A DNA stretch of 42,407 nucleotides, taken from assembly GCA_946641515.1 (NCBI GenBank), contig CAMPBT010000010.1, positions 1 through 42,407 of the forward strand, given 5' to 3'. The stretch is from UBA3210 sp002363635. GTDB taxonomy: Bacteria; Bacillota_I; Bacilli_A; RFN20; CAG-449. Below, piece after piece: positions 32,315-41,664 of the stretch. Made by a program: the position numbers and the translations under genes. Position 1 is the first letter of the stretch. Each line of letters opens with the position of its first letter. Under the pieces are notes generated by a model. The model saw nothing but the letters and a program-made list of their open reading frames with translations, was not told the origin of the DNA and did no database searches.

Positions 32315-35300
32315 ATGTTGCAACTAAAAAATATATTAAAAGATTATGTGTCTGAAGATAATACAGTACACGCTTTAAAAGGAATAACTTTATCTTTTAG
32401 ACAAAGTGAATTTGTTTCTATTCTTGGTCAATCAGGATGCGGTAAAACAACTTTGCTAAACATTATTGGTGGTCTTGATCGTTATACTGATGGTGACTTA
32501 ATAATTGATGGAGTTTCTACTAAAAATTATAAAGATAGAGATTGGGATAATTATCGTAACCATAAAATTGGTTTCATTTTCCAATCATATAATTTAATTC
32601 CTCATCAGAGCGTTCTTGGCAACGTTGAACTAGCTTTAACTTTATCTGGTGTAAGCAAGGCGGAACGAAGACAAAAAGCAATTGACGCTTTAAATAAAGT
32701 AGGTTTAGGTAATCAATTAAAAAAGAGACCTAACCAATTATCAGGTGGTCAAATGCAACGTGTAGCGATTGCTCGTGCTATTGTCAATAATCCTACAATC
32801 ATTTTAGCAGATGAACCTACAGGTGCTCTTGATACTTCTACTTCCGTACAAGTTATGGATATTCTTAAAGAAATTAGTAAAGATCGACTTGTTATTATGG
32901 TTACTCATAACCCAGATCTTGCTAAAGAATATTCTACTCGTATTGTTAAACTGGCAGACGGGCTACTTGAAGGAGATAACAATCCTTATGAGCCTTCTAT
33001 AGAAGAAGTTTCAAAAACTTTAAATAAAGAAACGATAAATAATGAGAATAAGCCTAAAAAAGCTCAAAAAAAGGCTAGAATGAGCCTTAAAACTGCTTTT
33101 GGATTATCTTTTAGAAACTTATTAACAAAGAAAGCTAGAACATTCTTAACTGCTTTTGCAGGTTCTATTGGTATTATTGGTATTGCTTTAATTTTATCAA
33201 TGTCATCTGGTTTCCAGGTTTATATTAATAATGTTCAAGAAGATACTTTATCTTCATATCCTTTAACTCTTCAAAAAACTTCTGTAGATTTATCTAAAGT
33301 TATGAGAATGAATAATGATCTTCATGTTCAAGGAAATCCAGGTGAGAACCAAGTTGGTGTTACTGATTCTTTAAAATCTACACTTGCTAATAGTTCTTCT
33401 AGTACTAAAGAGAATGATTTAGTTGGCTTTAAAAAATTCTTAGAAAACGAAAATATTGAAGATGAAAAATTAAAGAAAGCAAGAAAAGATATTTTAGATG
33501 GATCTACTTCTATTCAATATTCTTATGATATGAATGTTTATGCTTATTATAAATATACTTATCCTTCTACTCATACTGATTCATATTTACAAGTTAATCC
33601 TTCTTCAGTTACTTCCCTTTCTGCAAGTAGCGTGATGGGAACGGGAGTTTCTTCTTCATTACTATCTATGATGGGAATTGATTCTAATATGTTTGGAGAA
33701 CTTTTACCAAATGTAGATGGAAGTGGACTTTATAATGAAGACTTATTATCTTCTCAATATGACCTAGTTTCAGGTAAATTACCAACTTCTTATAATGAAG
33801 CTTTATTTGTTTTAGATGATAAAGGTAATATTACTGATTATTCATATTATGGACTAGGACTAGGTGGTAACTTTACTGAATTAATTGCGAATAAAGACCA
33901 ACCTATCGTTAATAGAGAAGTTGAACCTATTAATTATTCAGATATTTTAAATTTATCTTACAAATTAGTTTTACCTTCATCTTTATATGAAGAATCAGAA
34001 GATAGAAGTGTTGTATATGATGGTGAAACTTATAAATTATATGATAATAAATTAGAAACTAAGGGAATTATTGATGTTTATAACGAAGGCATTGATTTAA
34101 AAGTTGTCGGTATTATTAAGAAAAAAGAAAATATCGCGGCGTCAAGCATTTCTACTCCAATTGTTTATTCACCTTTATTAACTCAAGAATTAATTAAACA
34201 AAACAAATTAACTAAATTCTATGTAGAACAAGAAAAATTAAAAGATGATATTTCTTTAATTACTGGTCTACCATTTGTTACTGATAATAAAACTTATAAA
34301 GAAAAAGCTCAGTATTATTTAAATACTTTATCTAGTGAAGAAAGAGCCTTAAAAGAACAAGATTTTAACAATAAAGCTATAAAGAATTATTTTAAGAATT
34401 CTATTACGGATACATTAAATAAAATCGCAGGAAATGGACTAGGCAATATTAATTTAGAAAGTCTACAGTTTATGTATACTACTGACGGAAATAATGAATT
34501 ATATACAGATTATCATTCGTTAGATGATTTCTATAATGCTGTTTATGATGTAGGTACATTATCATCATTTAAAGAAAAATATGTTGATGGAATTAGTCCA
34601 AAATATTTAGCATTAGTTGCCACTTTCTCTGGTGTACCAGGAGGAAAACCTTCATCTATCCCTATGCCTATTGAAGACGCATATAATGCAGGTGAAGAAT
34701 ATGCTTATAGCCAATATTATAAAAATGAACTTGCTCAATATACTACTTATAGTGCTTTAGAAGAAAAGTTAGAAGTTTGTTCTTTAGATGAACCTTCTGC
34801 AATTTCTATTTATCCAAAATCATTCCAAGATAAAGATAATATAGTAAGTGCAATTGATGTCTATAATACTTATCATACAGAACAACCAATTACATATACT
34901 GACTATGTAGGCGTTATGATGAGTTCTATTTCTACTATTTTAAATGCAGTCACCTATGTCTTAATTGGCTTTGTCTCTATTTCATTAATTGTTTCATCAA
35001 TTATGATTGCTATTATCACATATATTTCAGTTCTTGAAAGAACTAAAGAAATTGGTATCTTACGTTCACTTGGTGCATCTAAATCTGATGTAAGTAATAT
35101 CTTCAATGCTGAAACTATCTTTATTGGCCTATTATCAGGCGTTATTGGGGTCGTTTTCTGCGTAATCATTGATATTCCAATTAACCTTATTATTAATAGT
35201 CTTGCTCAAATCGGTAACGTTGCAGTTTTACCTTGGCAAGGTGGTCTAATACTTATAATTATTTCAATCTTACTATCCTTTATTGCAGGATTAATTCCTT

Positions 35301-35350
35301 CTCGAATTGCCTCAACTAGAGATCCAGTAATTGCTTTAAGGAGTGAATAA
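32315..35350 (+). CDS. ABC transporter with fused ATPase and FtsX/MacB-type permease
   Basis: 1011 aa from the ATG at 32315, preceded by GAGGTG; a GTG at 32306 is less likely. The N-terminal ATPase is of the LolD/MacB class: G-Q-S-G-C-G-K-T-T (about 38-46), L-S-G-G-Q (about 143), I-I-L-A-D-E-P-T-G-A-L-D (about 163-174) and the H-loop T-H-N-P-D. After a linker comes the first membrane helix (about 276-298), a very large extracytoplasmic part (about 300-865) and three helices in the last 140 residues with the FtsX motif E-R-T-K-E-I-G-I-L-R-S-L-G-A. Such mechanotransducing transporters act in peptide or lipid export or in resistance. Substrate unknown. The following gene starts one base after its stop and is probably co-transcribed. 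Confidence 0.92.
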   Translation: MLQLKNILKDYVSEDNTVHALKGITLSFRQSEFVSILGQSGCGKTTLLNIIGGLDRYTDGDLIIDGVSTKNYKDRDWDNYRNHKIGFIFQSYNLIPHQSVLGNVELALTLSGVSKAERRQKAIDALNKVGLGNQLKKRPNQLSGGQMQRVAIARAIVNNPTIILADEPTGALDTSTSVQVMDILKEISKDRLVIMVTHNPDLAKEYSTRIVKLADGLLEGDNNPYEPSIEEVSKTLNKETINNENKPKKAQKKARMSLKTAFGLSFRNLLTKKARTFLTAFAGSIGIIGIALILSMSSGFQVYINNVQEDTLSSYPLTLQKTSVDLSKVMRMNNDLHVQGNPGENQVGVTDSLKSTLANSSSSTKENDLVGFKKFLENENIEDEKLKKARKDILDGSTSIQYSYDMNVYAYYKYTYPSTHTDSYLQVNPSSVTSLSASSVMGTGVSSSLLSMMGIDSNMFGELLPNVDGSGLYNEDLLSSQYDLVSGKLPTSYNEALFVLDDKGNITDYSYYGLGLGGNFTELIANKDQPIVNREVEPINYSDILNLSYKLVLPSSLYEESEDRSVVYDGETYKLYDNKLETKGIIDVYNEGIDLKVVGIIKKKENIAASSISTPIVYSPLLTQELIKQNKLTKFYVEQEKLKDDISLITGLPFVTDNKTYKEKAQYYLNTLSSEERALKEQDFNNKAIKNYFKNSITDTLNKIAGNGLGNINLESLQFMYTTDGNNELYTDYHSLDDFYNAVYDVGTLSSFKEKYVDGISPKYLALVATFSGVPGGKPSSIPMPIEDAYNAGEEYAYSQYYKNELAQYTTYSALEEKLEVCSLDEPSAISIYPKSFQDKDNIVSAIDVYNTYHTEQPITYTDYVGVMMSSISTILNAVTYVLIGFVSISLIVSSIMIAIITYISVLERTKEIGILRSLGASKSDVSNIFNAETIFIGLLSGVIGVVFCVIIDIPINLIINSLAQIGNVAVLPWQGGLILIIISILLSFIAGLIPSRIASTRDPVIALRSE

Positions 35351-35351
35351 A

Positions 35352-36176
35352 ATGGATAAATTTAATGAATTATTAAGCATTATGGATAAACAAAACGATG
35401 AGGAAGTTGAATTCTTCATCGATAATAACTTAGATTTACTTAAAGTAGATCCTGTTAAATTTATCTCCATGCATGTTAATTATTATGCGAGTCAAGAAAG
35501 ACCTGACAAGGTTCTTCAAGTGGTCGAAAAATATAAATCTATGCCTTATATTTCTATGGAAGTTGAAGAACTTTTAAATACCTTAAAAGATGAAGTAACT
35601 AAGGCTTATAGTAAGGAAAAACACGAAGTTACTAAAGAAGATATTAGAAAAGCATTATTCTCCTCTAATGAAGAAAATATTGCTGCAGCATGTCAACATT
35701 TATCAGGACTAAATATCCGTGAATATATGGACATTATTGAGGATTTCTTGATGTCTGATATCAAATATAAATACAAGACTTTAGCGTTATTTATTTTGAT
35801 GGACCAAGGTGTTACTAGTGAAGTTAAAATTAAAAGGGGAAATAGAGTCTTTTCTATCTTACCTGCTTCTTTAGAAGCACCATTTGAAAAAGATAGTTAT
35901 AAAGAAATTAAAGAAATCATTACTAAAGATATTGAGCTTCCTAATGATATTATGAACGCGACTATTGAATGCTTAAACAATGTTGTAATTAAATCTTTCC
36001 CATATGATTATTTAGAAAATGAAGATTTAGAATACGTTGCTCATGTTTTATCTGCAGTTGCTTGCAAGTTCTATGGTGAAGAGTGCTCTCTAGAACAAAT
36101 TGCCTTTGACTATGATAAAGAAGAGCAAGAGGTAAGTGATTTATTTAATGAATTTTATAAGATTGTTAAAGATTAA
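35352..36176 (+). CDS. Unknown helical (TPR-like) protein
   Basis: 274 aa from the ATG at 35352, behind AAGGAG; an in-frame GTG overlaps the upstream gene. Not firmly recognised: alternating helices throughout, rich in Asp, Glu, Lys and Val, no signal peptide or membrane segment, similar in appearance to the TPR-like DUF3196 proteins of low-GC Firmicutes and Mollicutes. The C-terminal part has F-Y-G-E-E-C-S-L-E-Q-I-A-F-D-Y-D-K-E-E and an E-V-S-D-L-F helix. It is directly downstream of the ABC transporter and upstream of tig, which has its own promoter. Confidence 0.7.
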   Translation: MDKFNELLSIMDKQNDEEVEFFIDNNLDLLKVDPVKFISMHVNYYASQERPDKVLQVVEKYKSMPYISMEVEELLNTLKDEVTKAYSKEKHEVTKEDIRKALFSSNEENIAAACQHLSGLNIREYMDIIEDFLMSDIKYKYKTLALFILMDQGVTSEVKIKRGNRVFSILPASLEAPFEKDSYKEIKEIITKDIELPNDIMNATIECLNNVVIKSFPYDYLENEDLEYVAHVLSAVACKFYGEECSLEQIAFDYDKEEQEVSDLFNEFYKIVKD

Positions 36177-36188
36177 TTATTTTTGATA

Positions 36189-36217
36189 TTGAAAGGTTTT
36201 TTATATTAAGATATAAT
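36189..36217 (+). promoter_or_regulatory. Promoter for trigger factor gene
   Basis: TTGAAA at 36189-36194, 17-base spacer, perfect TATAAT at 36212-36217; ATG at 36257 behind GGAGG. Confidence 0.65.
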
Positions 36218-36256
36218 CTTAAACGTATCGATTTTTTATGGAGGAAAAGTAATAAA

Positions 36257-37684
36257 ATGAGTACAAAAACAACAAAGAAAGAAAACTTATTAGTAGAAGT
36301 TACTATCAAATCTGAAAAAGAAGCATGGGAAAAGGCTACTAAGAAGGAATACAACAAGGCTGCAAGCAAAGTTACAGTCAAGGGCTTTAGACCAGGTCAC
36401 GTACCTGCAGATATGGTAAGAGCAAGAGTTAACCTCTCTGCTGTTTACACAGAAGCTTTATATAATGTTGCAAATGCTGAATTTGCTAAAGCAGTTGAAG
36501 AAGAAAAATTACAAGTTTTCTCTCAACCAAAATTAGACATTAAGAAAGTTGATGAAAATGGCTTTGAAGCAGTTATTTCATTCTACTTACCACCAGTAAT
36601 TAAACTTGGTCAGTACAAAGGCTTAAACGTTGCATTAAAAGAAGTTAAAGTTTCTGCAGCAGATGTTAAAGCAAGAATGGAAGAAATCCAAAAAGACCAC
36701 GCATATTCAGTAGTTAAAGAAGGTGCTGCTAAGAAGGGCGACACAGTTATCATTGACTTCGTTGGCAAAGTTGACGGAGAAAAATTTGATGGCGGAAGCG
36801 CAAAAGCATATGAACTCAAATTAGGTTCTAACGCATTCATCCCAGGTTTTGAAGATCAATTAGTAGGCATCAAAGCTGGTGAAACAAAAGTTATCGATGT
36901 TACATTCCCAGAAAACTATGTTGAATCATTAAAGGGTAAGAAAGCTCAATTCGAAGTAACATGTAACGATGTTAAAGAAGAAGTAGTTCCTGAATTAAAC
37001 GAAGACTTCTTTGCAGAACTTGATAACAAAGATGTTAAAGATGAAGCATCATTCAAAGAATTCGCTAAGAAACAAGTTCAAGCAAGAAAAGAACAAGAAG
37101 CAAAGAATGAAGCATTAAACGAAATCATCATGAAAGCAGTTAACAACGCAACAGTTGAAATCCCTGCATCTATGGTTGAAGATGAAGAAGCAGCAATCCT
37201 TGCAGATGATAAGAAGAAGATTGAAGATGCTGGTTTATCATATGAAGAATTCCAGCAAATCAATGGTATGTCTGAAGAACAAATGAAGAAGAATAGACAC
37301 GAAGCAGCTGTTTCAGGTATTAAGCAGATGTTAGTTGTCGAATCAATCATTAATTCAGAAGGCTTTGCAGTTACTGATGCAACTCTTGAAAACTACTATG
37401 ACTCACTTGCAAAACAATATGGCATGAAAGTCGAAGATGTTAAAAGAGCATTAAATGCAAATAAAGAACAGGTTGTACGTAACTTAAGAAATCAATTATT
37501 CACAGATTTCATGTATAACTCAAACATTGCTACAGGCGAAGTAAAGGCAGAAAAGAAACCTGCAGCAAAGAAGTCAACTGCTAAGAAAGCAGAAGGCGAA
37601 GAAAAGCCAGCAGCAAAGAAGTCTACAGCAGCAAAAAAACCAGCTGCTAAAAAGACATCAAAGAAAGAAGCAGAAGCTAAATAA
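36257..37684 (+). CDS. tig: Trigger factor with Lys/Ala-rich C-terminal tail
   Basis: 475 aa ribosome-associated chaperone with prolyl isomerase. The ribosome-docking loop G-F-R-P-G-H-V-P is at about 46-53. The FKBP domain (about 155-245) has K-K-G-D-T-V-I-I-D-F and F-I-P-G-F-E-D-Q-L. The chaperone C-domain follows to about residue 425. The remaining 50 residues are an addition: repeats of P-A-A-K-K-S-T and A-K-K with T-S-K-K, strongly basic, resembling histone-H1 or mycobacterial HU tails. Typical trigger factors end near 430. It could help bind rRNA or nucleic acids (inference). A promoter with perfect TATAAT lies upstream; lon follows 74 bases downstream with its own AGGAGG site. Confidence 0.95.
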   Translation: MSTKTTKKENLLVEVTIKSEKEAWEKATKKEYNKAASKVTVKGFRPGHVPADMVRARVNLSAVYTEALYNVANAEFAKAVEEEKLQVFSQPKLDIKKVDENGFEAVISFYLPPVIKLGQYKGLNVALKEVKVSAADVKARMEEIQKDHAYSVVKEGAAKKGDTVIIDFVGKVDGEKFDGGSAKAYELKLGSNAFIPGFEDQLVGIKAGETKVIDVTFPENYVESLKGKKAQFEVTCNDVKEEVVPELNEDFFAELDNKDVKDEASFKEFAKKQVQARKEQEAKNEALNEIIMKAVNNATVEIPASMVEDEEAAILADDKKKIEDAGLSYEEFQQINGMSEEQMKKNRHEAAVSGIKQMLVVESIINSEGFAVTDATLENYYDSLAKQYGMKVEDVKRALNANKEQVVRNLRNQLFTDFMYNSNIATGEVKAEKKPAAKKSTAKKAEGEEKPAAKKSTAAKKPAAKKTSKKEAEAK

Positions 37685-37758
37685 TAGCTTTTACTTATAA
37701 ACCCATTGGTAAATATAAAATTTACTAACATTACTAAATCAAAAAGGAGGTAAATTTG

Positions 37759-40086
37759 ATGAGTAACGAATTCATTCCATTACTTGTTACCAGGGGAATT
37801 GTCGTCTTCCCAACTTGCTCAGGTCAGTTAGACGTAGGAAGAAAGTTTTCAGTTAATGCTGTAAACAAAGCTCTCGAAGGCTTCGAGGGAAAGATCATCC
37901 TTGTCTCTCAAAAGGATCCTGCTAGTGAAGAAGATATCAATAGCTCAAACATTTATGAATACGGAACTTTATGTTCCATCTCTAGCATTAGAGAACAACG
38001 TGGTTACTTAAAGATTAGAGTAACTGCAATCAGTGTAGTAAAACTTAAGAATACACAATTTGAAATTGTCGATGATTATGATTACTACAAAACAGATTTC
38101 GATATTGTTGAATTAGTTTCAGTGGACAAGAATGCAGAATCTCAACTTCTTGATTCCATTATTACTAATCTTGCATCATTTGGTTCAACAAATCTTCCAC
38201 CTAGTGTTATCAATCGTCTACAAAAAGGTATCACTAGTGAAGAACTTACAAACCAACTTGGTCAGGCTTTACCATTTAGTTTTGAAGAAAAGCAAACTTT
38301 ACTTGAAACTAAAGAAATCTTACCTAGACTTCAAATGATTGCAAATGCAATTGATACATTCAAGTCTAGTGCAGAACTTGAAAACAAGATTAACAATAGA
38401 GTAAGAGAAAAGACTGACAAACAGCAGAAAGAATATATCTTAAGAGAAAAATTAAAAGCTACTCAAGATGAACTCAATCACGTCACAGGAAACGATGAAG
38501 GTGATGAAGAAGAGGAAATCTTAAAGAAACTTGAAACAGGATTATATCCAGAAGCTGTAAAAATTAAAATCAAGAAAGAACTTAAGAAATATAAGACTCT
38601 TCCTGCAGGATCTCTTGAAAATTCAATGGAAAAATCTTATATCGATTGGTTAGTTGATTTACCTTGGATGAATAAATCAGAAGATAATGATGATTTAGAC
38701 AACGTCCAAAAGGTTCTTGATGAAGATCATTATGGCCTTGAAAAAGTCAAAGAAAGAATTATTGAATATATTGCTGTTAAGAAAATGACAGGTTCATTAA
38801 AAGCCCCAATTCTATGCTTATATGGCCCTCCAGGAGTTGGTAAAACTTCTCTTGCTAAATCAATTGCAAGATCCTTAGGTAGAAAATTTGTTAAAGCTTC
38901 TTTAGGTGGTCTATATGATGAAGCAGAATTAAGAGGTCATAGAAGAACTTATGTTGGTGCTATGCCTGGTAAAATTATCAAAGGCATCAAGCAAGCAGGT
39001 ACATGTAATCCTGTCTTCTTACTTGATGAAATTGATAAGATGGCATCATCAAATAAAGGTGACCCATCATCAGCATTACTTGAAATCCTTGATCCAGAAC
39101 AAAACGCTATCTTCCAGGATAACTATATTGAAGAAACTTATGACTTAAGCAATGTCTTATTCATTGCTACTGCTAACTATCTTCAAAATATTCCTGCACC
39201 TTTAAGAGATAGACTTGAATTAATCGAACTCAATTCCTATACAGAAATTGAAAAGATTCAAATTGCTAAACAACATTTAATCAAGAAAGAAATGGAAGCA
39301 AACGGCTTAAAAGAAGGCCAAATTACTTTCACTGATGACGCTCTTAAATACATCATTAATTACTACACACGTGAAGCAGGTGTTCGTGAACTTGAAAGAT
39401 TACTTTCTTCAGTATGTAGAAAAGCAGTTGTAAAATTAATTAGAAATCCTGAACTTGCTCCTATTGAAATTACAGTAGACAAAGTTAAAGAATATTTAGG
39501 TACATATAGATTTGAATATTCAAAGAAAGAAAAAGAAAGCCAAATTGGTGTTGTCACTGGTTTAGCTTACACAGAATTCGGTGGAGATATTCTTCCAATT
39601 GAAGTTACTCATTTTGAAGGCAATGGTCAGTTAGTATTAACTGGTAACCTTGGTAATGTCATGAAAGAATCTGCAACTATCGCCTTAGACTTTGTAAGAG
39701 CAAACGCAGAAAAATATGGAATTGATCCAAAATTCTTTGAAAAACATTCAGTACATATTCACGTTCCAGAAGGTGCAGTACCTAAAGACGGACCTTCAGC
39801 GGGTATTGCAATTACTACAGCAGTAATCTCATGCCTTGCTAATAAGAAAGTCAAATCTACTGTTGCAATGACTGGAGAAGTAAACTTACGTGGTCAAGCA
39901 CTTCCTATCGGTGGCTTAAAAGAAAAATCTTTAGCAGCATATCGATCAGGAATTAAAACAATCATTGTCCCTAGAGAAAATGAAAAAGATTTAGAAAATA
40001 TTCCTAGCGAAGTAAAGGAAAACGTTCAAATCTTATTAATGGACAAGGTTGATGATGCTTTAAAGGTAGCGTTTGAAAATGATTAA
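37759..40086 (+). CDS. lon: ATP-dependent protease Lon (LonA)
   Basis: 775 aa from the ATG at 37759, which follows AAAAGGAGG; a TTG directly before it is not needed. Substrate-binding N-domain (L-L-V-T-R-G-I-V-V-F-P), coiled coil (about 190-245), AAA+ module with G-P-P-G-V-G-K-T (about 356-363) and F-L-L-D-E-I-D-K-M, then the Ser-Lys protease domain with catalytic S680 (D-G-P-S-A-G) and K723 (G-G-L-K-E-K). Lon degrades damaged and regulatory proteins. The stop overlaps the start of engB, the usual lon-engB pair in Firmicutes. Confidence 0.97.
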   Translation: MSNEFIPLLVTRGIVVFPTCSGQLDVGRKFSVNAVNKALEGFEGKIILVSQKDPASEEDINSSNIYEYGTLCSISSIREQRGYLKIRVTAISVVKLKNTQFEIVDDYDYYKTDFDIVELVSVDKNAESQLLDSIITNLASFGSTNLPPSVINRLQKGITSEELTNQLGQALPFSFEEKQTLLETKEILPRLQMIANAIDTFKSSAELENKINNRVREKTDKQQKEYILREKLKATQDELNHVTGNDEGDEEEEILKKLETGLYPEAVKIKIKKELKKYKTLPAGSLENSMEKSYIDWLVDLPWMNKSEDNDDLDNVQKVLDEDHYGLEKVKERIIEYIAVKKMTGSLKAPILCLYGPPGVGKTSLAKSIARSLGRKFVKASLGGLYDEAELRGHRRTYVGAMPGKIIKGIKQAGTCNPVFLLDEIDKMASSNKGDPSSALLEILDPEQNAIFQDNYIEETYDLSNVLFIATANYLQNIPAPLRDRLELIELNSYTEIEKIQIAKQHLIKKEMEANGLKEGQITFTDDALKYIINYYTREAGVRELERLLSSVCRKAVVKLIRNPELAPIEITVDKVKEYLGTYRFEYSKKEKESQIGVVTGLAYTEFGGDILPIEVTHFEGNGQLVLTGNLGNVMKESATIALDFVRANAEKYGIDPKFFEKHSVHIHVPEGAVPKDGPSAGIAITTAVISCLANKKVKSTVAMTGEVNLRGQALPIGGLKEKSLAAYRSGIKTIIVPRENEKDLENIPSEVKENVQILLMDKVDDALKVAFEND

Positions 40087-40645
40087 TTTTAGAAAAAATA
40101 AATTTATAAAATCTGCATCTAAGGCTAATGAGTGTTTATTTGATAAACCACACGTTATCTTTATTGGTAGATCAAATGTCGGTAAATCATCTTTAATTAA
40201 TGCTTTATGTGACAATAAGAACTTAGCATTTACTTCTAAGCAACCTGGTCATACTAAATTATTAAATATGTTTTCTATCGATGATAAGTTTTATCTAGTT
40301 GACGCGCCAGGATACGGATATCGTAAAACTGGGCTTAAAGATGACTTTGATAAGATGATGGATTCTTATTTTACAGATAATAGACATCTTAAACTTGTAG
40401 TTTGGCTACTAGATTCTAGAAGAGAATTATCAAAAGAAGATGAAGAATTCTATGAATTTATTGATGAATTAAAGATTCCTGCAATGGTAGTCTTTACTAA
40501 ATCTGATAAAATTAATCAAAGTGAAAAAGCAAAAGCTAAAAATCTTGCTAATAACAAATTAAGCGATTTTCCTTCATATTTTGCTTCAGTAACTGATAAA
40601 AAATCATTAGAAACAATTAGATCATACATTGCTTCAAAAATATAA
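40079..40645 (+). CDS. engB: Ribosome biogenesis GTPase EngB (YsxC/YihA)
   Basis: 188 aa from the ATG at 40079, overlapping lon by 8 bases. Essential GTPase for 50S assembly. Motifs: F-I-G-R-S-N-V-G-K-S-S-L-I-N (G1), T-K with P-G-H-T-K (G2), V-D-A-P-G-Y-G-Y-R (G3), F-T-K-S-D-K (G4) and a serine-rich G5 region near the C-terminus. Length is normal. Last gene of the lon-engB unit, closed by a terminator. Confidence 0.97.
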   Translation: MINFRKNKFIKSASKANECLFDKPHVIFIGRSNVGKSSLINALCDNKNLAFTSKQPGHTKLLNMFSIDDKFYLVDAPGYGYRKTGLKDDFDKMMDSYFTDNRHLKLVVWLLDSRRELSKEDEEFYEFIDELKIPAMVVFTKSDKINQSEKAKAKNLANNKLSDFPSYFASVTDKKSLETIRSYIASKI

Positions 40646-40650
40646 AATAG

Positions 40651-40682
40651 AAGGCTTAGGTTTGACACTTAGGCCTTTTTTG
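40651..40682 (+). terminator. Terminator after engB
   Basis: Ten-bp stem with two G-U pairs (40651-40660 with 40668-40677), 7-base loop, then T-rich sequence. Confidence 0.85.
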
Positions 40683-40722
40683 TTTAGTTATCTAACCAAA
40701 TAGATAATTTTGTTTCTTAATA

Positions 40723-40751
40723 TTGTTAATTTTGTTTTAGTAATATATCAT
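40723..40751 (+). promoter_or_regulatory. Candidate promoter for lipoprotein gene
   Basis: TTGTTA at 40723-40728 and TATCAT at 40746-40751 with a 17-base spacer, 68 bases before the ATG at 40819. Confidence 0.5.
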
Positions 40752-40758
40752 ATAAATA

Positions 40759-40787
40759 ATAATGCCTATAGGGAAACTAGGTATTAT
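40759..40787 (+). other. Hairpin at the 5' end of the lipoprotein mRNA
   Basis: Arms ATAATGCCTA (40759-40768) and TAGGTATTAT (40778-40787) pair with one G-U, 9-base loop. Since the predicted transcript begins near 40758, the hairpin would be at the very 5' end. There is no T-tract, so it is not a terminator; a stability element or protein site is possible. Confidence 0.4.
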
Positions 40788-40818
40788 GGGATAACATAAA
40801 GGGGTAAACAAATAACTT

Positions 40819-41415
40819 ATGAAAAACAAATCTATTAAATGTCTCACTCTTGGTGTACTTGCTACACTCAGTTTAGGACTCTTTTCTTGTGGCGGACAAG
40901 ACAACACTCAGGATGTAAAAAATAATAATCCTCAGTCACAAGAAGTAGTAAATTCTGAAACATCAAATAAAATCGTTTTTGAATTTGGCGCAAACGGAGA
41001 AGAAAAACATTCTGATGGTTCAGAAGTAAAAGCAGACTACACAGAAACTGTTGGAGCCTACACTTTAACATTAACTAATTTATCAAAAGTTTATAAAAAT
41101 GCTTTTGATGCTAAAGGCAACTCATGTTTAAAATTAGGCACATCTAAAGTTGGTGCTTCATTAACATTTACTGTACCAGAAGATATTACATCAGTTGTAA
41201 TTAACATTGCTTCATATAAGCATTTTACAAACGTTTTCTCACTTAATGGTGGTGAACAAACTGAAATTGCTCATATGTCAGATGATGGAGAATATGATGC
41301 AGTTACTGTAGACACATCTTCAAATAAGACAATTACTTTAACTACACCAGACAAATCTGGCGACGAACACACAAAAGGTAGAGCAATGATTAACTCTATT
41401 GAATTTAAAAAATAA
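40819..41415 (+). CDS. Lipoprotein with C-terminal beta-sandwich-like domain
   Basis: 198 aa. Signal peptide with lipobox L-F-S-C (Cys24), then a polar Asn/Gln/Ser linker (about 25-50) and a single domain rich in beta-strands (I-V-F-E-F, Y-T-L-T-L-T-N-L, A-S-L-T-F-T-V-P, T-I-T-L-T-T-P, ending I-N-S-I-E-F). The final I-x-S-I-x-F strand and V-V-I-N-I-A-S-Y suggest a carbohydrate-binding-like or adhesion beta-sandwich; no catalytic residues are apparent. No specific function recognised. The gene after it encodes a lipoprotein with a similar plan. ATG is preceded by AAAGGGG at longer spacing. Confidence 0.75.
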   Translation: MKNKSIKCLTLGVLATLSLGLFSCGGQDNTQDVKNNNPQSQEVVNSETSNKIVFEFGANGEEKHSDGSEVKADYTETVGAYTLTLTNLSKVYKNAFDAKGNSCLKLGTSKVGASLTFTVPEDITSVVINIASYKHFTNVFSLNGGEQTEIAHMSDDGEYDAVTVDTSSNKTITLTTPDKSGDEHTKGRAMINSIEFKK

Positions 41416-41465
41416 ACTTTTTAATAAAGTTTTATATATACTTAACACAAAAAATAATGATTTAA

Positions 41466-41508
41466 AAAAGATTAAGGATTACATTTTTTGTGGACTTAAT
41501 CTTTTATT
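41466..41508 (+). terminator. Terminator after first lipoprotein gene
   Basis: Inverted repeat AAAAGATTAAG...CTTAATCTTTT (41466-41476, 41495-41505) with an 18-base loop, followed by ATTTA. The rest of the gap to 41664 is AT-rich and holds no gene; the ATG at 41665 is preceded by a run of seven G. Confidence 0.65.
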
Positions 41509-41664
41509 TAGATATATTGGGGAAAATATAATGATAATAAGATATGACTTAAAACTTAGATAATAATTATCTTATTTTTGTCATACTTAAATAATATTTT
41601 TATACATATATATAATAATTAATTTCGATTTTATTTTTATTAAATGGGGGGGAAAAAAACTATA

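Noticed and set aside
32306..35350. Full-length start at GTG 32306
   Set aside because: GAGGTG overlaps that GTG and is placed correctly as the ribosome site for the ATG at 32315.
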